DNA of 22,952 nucleotides from assembly GCA_027604685.1 (NCBI GenBank), contig JADHYX010000358.1, positions 1 through 22,952 on the forward strand. The letters run 5' to 3'. Shown here one piece after another: positions 9,416 through 19,800 of this stretch. The stretch comes from Lobulomyces angularis (lineage: Eukaryota > Chytridiomycota > Chytridiomycetes > Lobulomycetales > Lobulomycetaceae). Numbering within the stretch: position 1 is the first letter of the stretch; each line of letters begins with the position of its first letter. The translations under genes and the position numbers were made by a program. The notes under the pieces were generated by a model. The model was not told the DNA's origin. It ran no database searches and worked only from the letters and a program-made list of their open reading frames with translations.

Positions 9416-11929
9416 TTATTCATCATAGAAATCTGAATCTTCTTCGTCTTCATAAAATTGCTCATCAAAACTATTTGAATTTAAATTTCCATTGTCCTTT
9501 TCAAAAATATTGATATTAAAAATAATGTAAGCTAAAAAAAACTTACTTTATAATTGGCAGGTTTTTCATATTCAAACCATTCAGTTTCTTTCCATTTGAT
9601 TTGTTTTTTATATCCTTTCTCCTCATTATATTTTTTGTCACTATGACCCTTCTCATTTGAGTTATTATTTCCGTAATTCTTATTTGCCTTTCCATAGACA
9701 TCTTTTTCTTTTTTTTCGTTGTATTCCTTGTGACCTTTTTTATCATCTTCTTTTTCCTTGTATTCCTTGTGACCTTTTTTACCATCTTCTTTTTCCTTGT
9801 ATTCCTTGTGACCTTTTTTATCATCTTCTTTTTCCTTGTGTTCTTTGTGACCTTTTTTATGATCTTCATTTTCTTTATGCTCTTTGTGGGCTTTTGTATG
9901 ATCTACTTTTTCACTCTCTTCTTTAGTTTTCTTCTGATCTTTTTTTTCCTCCACTTCATCACTTTTTTTTTCATTTTCCTTCTTTTTTGGTTTATCATCC
10001 ACTTTATTTCCTCCTTTTTCCTTCTGTGTTTCATCTTTGTCGCCGACATCAACAACAACTGATTTGTCAGTACTTTCAGTAGTTCCTGGCTTTTCCGCAG
10101 GAGGTTTACTTTTGTCAGAACCTTCACTATCTGCCGAATCTTCTTCTCCACCTGCAGCTCCTCCCCCTTCAGGATTTTCTTCATCATCTTTACCAAGTTC
10201 ATCTAAATCGTTTTCTGCATCCATCAATACTTTTAATGACTCTGGGAGGTTATTAAGTTGCTTGAAATTATCCAGTAACATTCCTCTCACTATTTTCAAA
10301 TCCTCATATATATTGGAGGGTGTAGATATCTATATAAAAAAAAAAAATTTTGTTATTTATTATTTTTATATATCAATACATATTTCTGATTCCTGTGATT
10401 AATAAGGGCATCATATGAAACATAACCTTCTAGACTGTTAATGTATCTAATGTAATCGTTAGTTAATTCTTCCCATGCTCCGGTTTGTTCCATATTTAAG
10501 TGCAATCTTTTAATAGCTTTCGCAGTATACGGTTTCGTTGTTCTTTGATTAAACAAATCTTCACGATTGTCGGAAGAAGGAGTATCTTTATTGTTTGGGG
10601 AACCTGAACTTGTTGAATTTATTGGAGTTCCATCTTGTTTAGCGGGAATGACGCTCAAAGTATATTTATAGCACCAATCGTTGGTATCATACATGTCAGA
10701 CACTGGTCTTGTATCATAGTATTTATTTAAGGTTTCAGGATTATATAATTCTAGCAAATCTGCCTCATTTACTGGTTCACCTTCAGCATTTTTTCCAATG
10801 TAAGTCCTTGCTAGGTCAGGATTCGAGAGCTGCCACTCTGACCAGAGTCGATCAACGTTTGCATGGTGCTAAAAGAATATAACTTTAAAAGTACAAATTT
10901 GAAAATAAATTACCATATAGAAAATAGGATCATTAGTAGCAGTTTCAAGGCCTCCCATATGTCCTCCAACCCAGGCATGTACTTTACCATGGTATAAACC
11001 TTTAACAGTTAAAGTTTAGTTTTCAGGAAGAAATTAAACTACCTTCTAAACCAGCGCACATAGTTCCAAAGTCTTTTTCTCTAATAATTAAATCAATTAC
11101 TTCCAAAGTTACTAAAGTGAAAGTTTCGGCTAAATTTACAATTGGTAAAAAGAGTTAAAATTTGTTATTCCTATTGAAATATACCATTTGTTGACCTTGC
11201 ACCGAAATCTCTTCTTAAACAGTCAGGGCTTTGGTTTATCATATCAGGGGGTACATGTTGAAATAATACCCCCTTCAATGGGCCATCTGAAAAAAAAGTT
11301 TACTGCACTGTAAACCTTTGATAAAATTCTTACCTACGCATTCACCATAATTTTTAATATCCTCTTCGTTCCTTCCAATTTGATCATTATTTATATTACC
11401 ATCTTTGCCAAAGTAGTTCCAAATTAATGATTTTTCAGGAGATTGAGAATCTAAACCATTGTCCCAATAGGGTATAAAAATTTCATTATTTCCAGTGCAT
11501 TCTCTCATTGCAGCTTCTAATGTTGATAAAAGTAACCTATGCCAAGGAAGAAAGCCTAAAACATTAGAAAACGTATAAATTATAGATCATGTTACTAGCA
11601 GTGCCACTATGATGCGGGCCAATAGCTTCGTGGTGAGCATTGGTAAAGTCGTCAATATAATGACCAGTGGAACCTGAAAAAAAAGAATTAACAACCATAA
11701 ACAGTATTATCATTTGAAAAAAAAAAAAAAAAAAAAAAACTTTAAATAGAGAGTAAGAAATAATACCCTTTTTTTTTGTAAGACAGAGGAAACCATCTAT
11801 GTAATTTTTAATTTCATGTTCAGTGCATTCACGAAATTCCTTTCTGATGTAATCAGAGCCACAGTTCTGTTTTGCAGTAAAAACAGGAGCAATAGCGGTG
11901 AAGAGTGCGAGTAATTGGTTGAGCTTCAT
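9416..11929 (-). CDS. Secreted tyrosinase (type 3 copper oxidase) with charged repeat tail
   Basis: Copper enzyme expected to oxidise phenols to quinones, as in melanin formation or cross-linking. Nine in-frame exons: 11767-11929, 11596-11673, 11334-11555, 11185-11286, 11043-11129, 10914-10999, 10380-10868, 9547-10329 and 9416-9496 (696 residues). The first ATG opens a signal peptide (MKLNQLLALFTAIAPVFTA), so the protein is secreted or cell-wall directed. Copper site A: His68 (after YIDDF), His75/His76 and His86 in FLPWHR. Copper site B: His221 and His225 in YHGKVHAWVGG, then His247-His248 in DPIFYMHHANVDRLW. The spacing from His76 to His86 is one residue longer than usual. After about residue 430 the chain becomes an acidic/basic low-complexity tail with 13-residue repeats (about 548-613), then an Asp/Glu-rich end. 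No C-terminal membrane anchor is seen. Confidence 0.93.
9721..9915 (-). repeat. 39-bp tandem repeat coding KGHKEYKEKEDDK units
   Basis: Five head-to-tail 39-bp units (9721-9759, 9760-9798, 9799-9837, 9838-9876 and a degenerate 9877-9915). Each encodes 13 residues of the pattern KGHKEYKEKEDDK in the tyrosinase tail. The first three are nearly identical in DNA. The units toward the N-terminal side of the protein diverge (EHKENEDHK, AHKEHKEN). This fits recent expansion of a charged low-complexity segment, and copy number probably varies between strains. Confidence 0.9.
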
Positions 11930-12790
11930 TTTATTTGAAGATTGCAACTTTCAAATGGAGGAAATGCAAATTATTATATGCAAGCTGGGCTGTGTTTCCG
12001 CTGTGTGTTTGAAAAGCCAATAATTATTAAAAAAAAAATGGCTTTGAAGGCTGGGACTTCATGGCTGGGCACTGGCTCAAAACTCTTCCCAGTTAATAAT
12101 AGGTTAAGTGGGAAAAATCTTTCTGAACATAAATATTTTAGTATTGAAAATGCTGTGAAATGTGAAAATGATTTTTTGATCACTTTATACTTTGACTGTT
12201 GAGATAATAAAAACAAAACTTCACGTAATTTAGTTTTTGCCACATATATATGTATTCTAGTAAAGTAACAAAATTAAGAAAAAAGATTACTATTCTTTAC
12301 GTTAACAATCGATCTCGAGCTGAATGTTTTAATTTTCATCTTGTTTTATTATGAAAATTAAATTGTTTGTTCATCTGTTCATCTACAACAATCTCACCTT
12401 TTTGAAAATGGGTTTTTTTAAAAAAAAAGTAGAAGTACCAATTTTGTTCAATTCCATTTTCTACCAGATACTGAATTAATTTTGACATTTCAACTTTCAA
12501 GAAATTTATACCAAGTCTGACCAACACCTATTAATAATACACACATTTTTTTGTTTAAATGCTCAGGTTGTATTCCAAAATAAAAAAATTAAAATGAAAA
12601 AACACTCTTGTAATAAAGCAAATTTTCAAAATGTTTTAGCTGAAAATTAATAACAATAAAAACTGATAGAGTTACTTATATTTACAGCAAAACGACTACA
12701 ATTCATACTACCCACTTCTTTAAATACTTTATGTTAAATTATCCCAACATGTTTAAAAAAGCAGAATTTCAAGTATGTCTTGTAAACTAA
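11930..12790. other. Upstream region of tyrosinase, no gene recognised
   Basis: This is the left part of the divergent gap between tyrosinase (minus) and TAF2 (plus). Around 11942-12243 there are overlapping open frames of 86-89 codons on both strands. Neither resembles a known protein nor has introns that extend it, so they are most likely chance. A 63-codon minus frame at 12336-12527 is also not convincing. The area presumably contains the tyrosinase promoter. Confidence 0.4.
11970..11982 (-). promoter_or_regulatory. Possible TATA-like element upstream of tyrosinase
   Basis: On the minus strand the sequence reads GCATATAATAA about 45 bases before the tyrosinase ATG. It stands out because the surrounding stretch is less AT-biased than most intergenic DNA here. 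The position is close to the start codon for a TATA box with an untranslated leader, so this is only a suggestion. Confidence 0.25.
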
Positions 12791-13022
12791 TATCTAACTC
12801 CTTCTACTTGTCCTGGTTGTAAAACAAGATGACCACATCCTAATCCAAGTAAAAATGGAAAATAATTGAAATTCATGGATTGTTAAACGAAATATGTGAG
12901 CAAATGGTGAATGGGAAACTATTTAAGAGACTTTGGAATAGAGATGATGCAACTTTAAATTTAAAAGATGTTGTGGAAAAAACTTTGTTGCACGTTGCAG
13001 ACCAGTTTATCTGAGTAAATAG
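12791..13022 (+). pseudogene. Decayed C-terminus of a Fanzor/TnpB-like RNA-guided nuclease (copy 2)
   Basis: Second relic of the family seen at 35-301, in the same orientation. It reads YLTPSTCPGCKTR then TGA (12791-12832). A longer open piece follows from HGLLNEICEQ (12874) through KRLWNRDDATLNLKDVV to a TGA at 13012. The zinc-ribbon start and the RuvC-type RLWNRD motif are both recognisable, and HGLL is the spacer motif also present in copy 1. A shifted frame gives CRPVYLSK followed by TAG (12996-13022), matching CRPKYFCK plus stop in copy 1. It has a stop codon, frameshifts and no N-terminal half, so it is dead. The shared TGA after CPGCK-x-R suggests either that both copies descend from an already inactive source or that they share a stop or frameshift hotspot. 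Confidence 0.6.
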
Positions 13023-13120
13023 ATTTTTCCATAATAAGTTTTCGCTATTTTATTCTTATTGGTGTTGCTGTATTATTTCTTTGAATATTTATGTTCAGAA
13101 AGATAATGCCCACGCACTAG
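13023..13120 (+). repeat. 3' flank shared with the first Fanzor-like relic
   Basis: Counterpart of 302-410. It contains TTTGAATATTTATGTTCAGA followed by AAGATAATGCCCACGCACTA. Similarity to the left copy fades after about 13120. It marks the minimum right extent of the shared element. Confidence 0.5.
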
Positions 13121-13880
13121 CAAAGTCTTTTTTGCTTGGTAAGGTTGTTCCCAAAGTAAGTTTCTTACTCGAAAGCTATTTCAATTAGTTAATAATATCA
13201 TACAACCCCTGTATTTGGTTACTGAAGAGGAAGTATTTTAAAATAATTCTTCGATGCAAATTATTCAACAACCGTTAAAAACAACTAAGGATGTATTTGC
13301 TATACTTTCTGTCTAAAAATTTAAATTTTCTTAATTAAATCAATCCTATTTTTCTACATTGATGCACGATCCTTTGCTTACTTATTATAACAACCAATCT
13401 AGAACTAAAGATGAAAGCTGCTTCATCTTTTATCTGAAGTTTACAGAAATTGGATATTCAAGTTTTAAGATCTGAAACCAAAAACATTGTAATAAAATAT
13501 TTCCTTTTGAAATTGTGATAACTTTACTCACATAAAACTCTTTTTGTTAAGAGAAAAAACTACCTCTAATTTGCTCTTATAAATTGTCTAAGTGATGTTA
13601 TTATTGTTTTTTTAACACAATTAACATATTGCCATGCTGAAATGTATTAAATGAACTTACTTATTTTAAGCAAATTTTTCTTCCAAATCTCTCCAATTCC
13701 AATTGCTGTTTGGACTTGAATTTTTTTTTGAAAGATCTTTCTCAAATTTTTCAACATTGTATTTTCAACATATACCAAAATATTTATTCACCTAAATCTA
13801 TTTATAACCACCTTTACTTCTATACAAACTTAATATAGTAGTAGGTTTTTACTAAAATTTGCATTTTGAATAAAGTTTTA
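13121..13880. other. Upstream region of TAF2, no gene recognised
   Basis: AT-rich sequence between the second Fanzor-like relic and the TAF2 start codon. No frame of useful length, RNA gene or repeat was recognised. The last few hundred bases should contain the TAF2 promoter and leader. Confidence 0.45.
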
Positions 13881-16800
13881 ATGGAAACTCAAAACAGCAA
13901 TTTAAAATTAAAGCTAAATTTTTTAAATACCAATGATACTACAGTAAACAATGTTGAAAATGATAAGATTCCAATTCAACCTACTGTTAACAAAATTTCG
14001 GAACCTCTTTCGGTTAAGCATTGCAAGTTATTAATTGATTTTAATTTTGATTCGGAAACTACTGTAATATGTCAACTAGAAACAGAATCCACTTTCCAAA
14101 GTAGCCATATTTTACTCTTAACTTGCTCAAATTTAAATTCTATTTTAAAAAATGACAAGCTAGTTGATTTTACCTATCCTAACAATTCTCAAGAAAAAAT
14201 TGATATACAATCGATAGACAGGCAAAAGTTTCCGAAGAAGAAGCCTTACATTTTGATTAAAAATAGTGAGCCTGATCAAATAAAGTTACAGGAAAATTTT
14301 AAAATTTCTTATACCATCAAAAACTCCGATTTATCTGGTTTGCACTTTGTTTTACCAGATTACAAAAATAATAGAGATGTAAACTAATTTTTTTAGTTTT
14401 TAACGTATTTTTTTAATGTGCTAACTTCCATTCTGTTTTTAGAGATTTCCTTACTTCTATACTCATAGCCCAGACTGGATTCCGCGGGTAGAGTCAACGA
14501 ATGACATCTGTACATGGGAATTACAAATTTCGGTTCCTTCTACGTTGAATGATATAATTTTACAGAATTCTTATATTTCAAATTTTTTTGAATATAAAGA
14601 AGATTTGGATCTCCCTATTGTTGCAATCTCCAGTGGAAAGTTAATAAAAAATGTTAATCTACCGAAACAGGGAAGGCGAATATTTCTGTATGAGTTGAAT
14701 ACTCCTGTTAATGCCAATTCTATTTTAATGACCGTTGGTCCATTCGTGGGAATTAAACTGAAAGGATGGGATGACGTGATTCATCACACCAGGTAAACAT
14801 TTTTTTCTATAAATTATTTACATACTTAAAAAATAAAAAATTAAAAGGAAAAATCATCAGGTTCAAAGCGAAGCCGTTCCGGATCAAGATAATCTAGACC
14901 AAAATACTCCTATTAACTGCGAAAGTGATAGCGGATATGCTTTTTGCTTGCCTGGTTGGGAAGAAGATTTAGAGTACACAGTGGACGGTCTTGCTTCGGT
15001 AAATCACATATGGTTCTAAAACTTACAACGCTTAAATACACGATATAGTGTTTAGAGTTTATTGAAAAATATGTTGGCTCCTCATATCCATTTTCATCAT
15101 TTAAAATAGTGTTTATGGAAGATACCATACTACCTAGTTTTTCAGGCGCTAGTATACTGTTTTGTGCTAATCATTTATTGTTACAGAAAGATATCATTGA
15201 CCAGGTGTATATTACTAAAAAAATATTATGTAAAGGTTTGGTGAAGCAGTGGATAGGTCATTCTTTAGTGTATAAACACGCAACAGATATTTGGCTTTTT
15301 GTTGGATTGGTGCACTACATAACGTCACTGTACTTAAAACAAAAATTTGGTACAAATGAATGGAAGTATAACTTAAAAAGAGATATGGATCGAGTTTGTG
15401 ATTTGGATATTAATCAACCACCGTTATGTCCAATATTTTCGTTATCACCTCCTGAAAATACGCAAGTTCAAGATCCTATTGATTATTTTTATGTAGAAAA
15501 TTATCATCCGGATGAAGATACATTAAATTTGCGATCAGAATTTCTAGTTCTGAAATCCACAGTAATATTATACATGTTAGATAAAAGGTTAGGACAAGGG
15601 TCTTTTCAAAAAGTATTAAATAAAATTATGGTCAATAACATTAGTGGAGATTTAGATCATGGTAACATTTTTTAAATTGAAAATTAGTTTTTTGAGAAAA
15701 AACTGTTTTTTAGGCTTATCAACGAGGCACTTTTTAAAAATATGTAGAAATACACTTCAAAAGGGTATTCCAAAGCATTCATTAAATGAAATCTAAGAAT
15801 TCTTATTTTTATTCATAGTGGATATAGTAAAGAGTTTTGCGGAGCAGTGGATATTTAGAGCAGGTTAAAACTACTCAAATTTTCTACCCTGTTATATATT
15901 AATAATTTTTTAGGAGTGCCGAAGTTCATGGTTGGATGGAAATTTAATAGAAAATTAATGAAAGTGGAATTTACTTTTAGTCAAAGGTAAAAATTAAAAA
16001 ATTCGAAAAAAAATATATTTATATTTTTAATAAAAAAATATTATCTCTATAAATATTTTCAGTAACATTCGAAAAATGGTCCCTGGGTGTGAAAAATATA
16101 CTGACGATTTAAGTGCCAAAAAGTTTACGGGACCGTTTACCATAAGAATTATAGAACCAAATGGAACATTTGATACCGAAATTCATATAGAAGATCAAAC
16201 CAAGATCTTCAATATACCTTATCACAGCAGAGCTAGAAAACAGAAGAAAATTCAACAAAAAAAAGGGGAAGTAATTATTCCAGACGAGGAGGAAACTTTT
16301 GATAAAACATTTGAATGGATAAGATTAGACCCAGAACTGGATTGGCTTTGTGTAAAGATTTTTATTCAAACAGAAAATATGTCTATTTCTATGTTGAGAA
16401 ATGATAAGGATGTAATTGCTCAATATGAGGTGAGCTGGATCTTTGATTTTGTTATTAATTTAGGTTATAGGCAATCGAGGCTTTGGGAAGATCTCCTTCG
16501 AAGGCAACTTGCAAAGAATTATCTTCCATAATAATGAATCAAGAGTACTTTTACCGAGTAAGGATGGATGCTGTTTTCAATGTTGCAAAGGTAATGGATA
16601 ATTATTACAACCGGATTTTTTTTTTTAAAACAAATATATCTTGCTACAGTGTGCAACCGAAGATTTGGATAATATTGGGTTAATACATCTGAAGCAACTT
16701 TACAAAGATTTTTTTTGTTTTCAAAACGGAATTCCAAAATTAAACAATTTTTCTTATTTGCAAGACTACTTTGTAAAAAAGGTAATTCATTTCCTTTTTA

Positions 16801-19800
16801 TTTTTTTGTTAATATTGTTGTTATTGCTCTTTTTTGTAGACAGTTCCATGTGCGATTTCGAAAATTAGGAATTCTGATGGAATACACGCATTTGAGACAA
16901 GAAAGTTTTTGTTAGATCTTCTTAAACAAAATGACAATGCTGGAAACTCGGTAAAACAAAGAAAGTCTATTAAAAAAAATTTATTATATTTTTTATTTTT
17001 GAAGTATTCCGATAATTACTTTTTAGCAGCGCTAATTGAAGCTGTCGGAGATTCTTTCCTACCTCCAATAAAAACTGGAAAGCGCAAAAATGTGTGGGAA
17101 GCATTAAATGAATCAAGAATATCTACAGCTGCCTCAATGGTAGCAGGATTTATCGACCCAGAAAAGGATAATTCCATACAAAGGGATTCCTTGATTATTG
17201 AGGAGTTTGATATTGATGATGAAGATGGTACGAACCATGAGGCAGCTGTTGTTTCTAAACGGCCTCAAATCGGATCAGATGCAGATTGGGACTTACTCGC
17301 AGAAGCTTTAGAAGAAATTAACAAAATAAGAAAATTTGACAGGCTAATCTGCTCTTATCACAATACCATTACGACATCCTGTTTAAAAGTTTTATTAAAG
17401 TGGATGATGAGTGATGTAATTCCAGTTGATATTCAACTTTTTCTAATACACAGCAGGTATTTTAGTGCATAATAGTTCCTTTATATTTCATCAATTTTTT
17501 TGCAGATATGGAAACTTCGTTGAAGTAAGGTTAGTAAGTTTCGACGCTCTGATTATGCTTGATGGACTTTCCAATCTTGATATTTTAAAATATTTTCTAA
17601 AAACAATTAACTATGATCTTGATCCATACATTCAGTACTATTGTTCACAACTATTATTTGAGATAAGCAATGCCAATTGTGGAATAGTGGCCGAGCAAGA
17701 CTGGCAAAATAAGGAAAAAGGTGGAACTGGAATTAGCAATGAAGATTCTTTGTTTGGTTTAAAATTAAACTTTTTCAAAATTTTGATGGATCTGAAAACC
17801 AGTTTGACCATTAATGAAGATTTCACCGATTTGCTTTATATTATACTGAAGTAACGTTAAATTTTTTTTTGTATTTTTTTTATTTACAACAAAATTTTTC
17901 TTTTTAAGTTCAAATCCCTTCATCAGAATACAAAAAAATATTGCCCGTTTTAGTGAGTTATTGTTTGATACCATGCAAGAACCGAAGTTGATTCAACATA
18001 AGGTCATCATTAAACTTTCTCAATCTGCAACCCCCAGTTTTTCGAATCAGCTTGAAGATGGAGAGGTAACCAAAAAATATACAATTACATACTTAATTTT
18101 CTTTTTATATGTAAAAGTCAAGTGACGAAGAAGAAAAGAAAAAGAAATTGTCTACTTTCAAGTATAAAAAACCAGGATCCCCTTCAGACAATAAGACATA
18201 CGACCCAATTGATCAAACATTTTTAGATATATGCTTAAAGATGTTGAACAGATTAATGTCACATTCGTATGCTCAACCATTCACTTTACCTGTTCCAAAA
18301 GATTTTCCTGGATACTACACTGTAATAAAAAACCCAATGTGTTTGATAAAAGTAAAAAAACGGCTAGAACTCGGGGCATACAGTAATAATTTAGATATTT
18401 TGGCATTTGACATTAGGCAAATTTTTGCCAACTGTATCCAATTTAATAAGGTTAGCTGAAATCCAACTTCTTTTTACTAAACTTATTTAAAATTTTTATA
18501 ACAGGAAAACAGTGAAGTTCGGAAATGTTTAAAAAAATTTCAACCTTTTTTTGAAAATGAAGTTTATTTTGAAACAAGGAAGGAACTAAAACTCGCCAAA
18601 AAGATGGGAAAAGATTATATTTCTTTGGACAGTTCTATTAGCTCAGACTTTAAAGTTTTAACCCTAGAGGAAACTTTAAAATGTACAAAATTAATAAAAA
18701 AAGTGGAAAGTTTAAAAGAAGCAATTTGGTTCAAAAACCCGGTTAGTTGTTTTTTTATTGTTTTCTTCCTTAAATAAAAAAAAATTACATTGTTTCTGTT
18801 AAGGTGGATCCGATTGTTGCCAATATACCCTTATACTACAAATTGATTGGTATTTTTTTTTTTTTTATAATGTTTTATAAAGCTTTTTTTTAGAAATTCC
18901 AATGGACATTTCGACCGTTAAAGCAAAACTGGAAAGTAATAGATACACTTCAACTTCACATTTTAAAGATGATTTCGAGCTAATTATTAGAAATGCGGGT
19001 ATGATAGTAGAAAAAATTAAAATTACTTTAACATCAGTTTTGTTATCTAGTATTTTTTAATCCGATTGCAACAGACGTTTTTCAGAGTAGTCTAATTTTA
19101 AAAAAATTCTTTGAAAAAGGTTTTTCTGAAGCATTCCCTGAACTAAAATCAAAAGATATACCAAATTCATTAAAAAAAAATGGAATTGAAAAATGTTCAA
19201 AAGCTCTGCAGCATTTGGAGAGTTTTTCAGTTTTAATATTGCCTTTTTTATTTCCAGTAGATGCTGAATTTACCGATTACCATTCCATTATCGAATCTCC
19301 CATGGATATTGGCACCATCAGACTAAAAGTTTTTTTTAATGGATACAAAAATCTAAAAAGTTTTTATAACGATGTGAAATTGGTTTTTTATAATTGCAAA
19401 AAGTTTAACCCTTCTGATACTGAAATATATTCTGCTGCTCGTGAGTTGGACGACATATTCGAAAAGAATTGGAAACTTTTGAAAGGTTTTGAAGAAGAAG
19501 AAAAGGATGATGATATAATGGAAATTGACTTGACAACCGAAAATTCCAATTCTTCCCTAAAACCAATTGTAGGAGAAAATTCATTGTTAAAAAAACCAAG
19601 CGTGAAGTTCGTTTTAAAAAATCAAAAAAATGTAGTCTCACCTCAAACTGAGAACAGCATTCTTACTTCGAAAGATAATACTTCAGAAACCCCAACTCCA
19701 ATAATATATCCGCCGATACCACCTCCAAAAATAATTGTCAAAAATTCAAGTGCTTCATCAAACAATGAAGAGGTGAAGCATTTGAAATATACAGTCAATA

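Noticed and set aside
9657..10062. Plus-strand frames of repeated 'CIPCDLFYHLLF'-type sequence
   Set aside because: Antisense shadow of the 39-bp tyrosinase repeat. The repeat unit is a multiple of three, so all frames stay open.
10037..10402. Plus-strand 121-codon frame rich in Ser/Pro
   Set aside because: Antisense of tyrosinase exon 8 and intron 7, with no family resemblance.
11942..12243. Overlapping 86- and 89-codon frames on both strands upstream of tyrosinase
   Set aside because: No known family, no extending splice sites, and opposite-strand overlap. Most likely chance in the promoter region.
15109..15675. Active M1 zinc aminopeptidase
   Set aside because: The fold is M1-like, but HExxH is replaced by KGLVK and the downstream glutamate motif by VGLV. 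The surrounding sequence matches TAF2.
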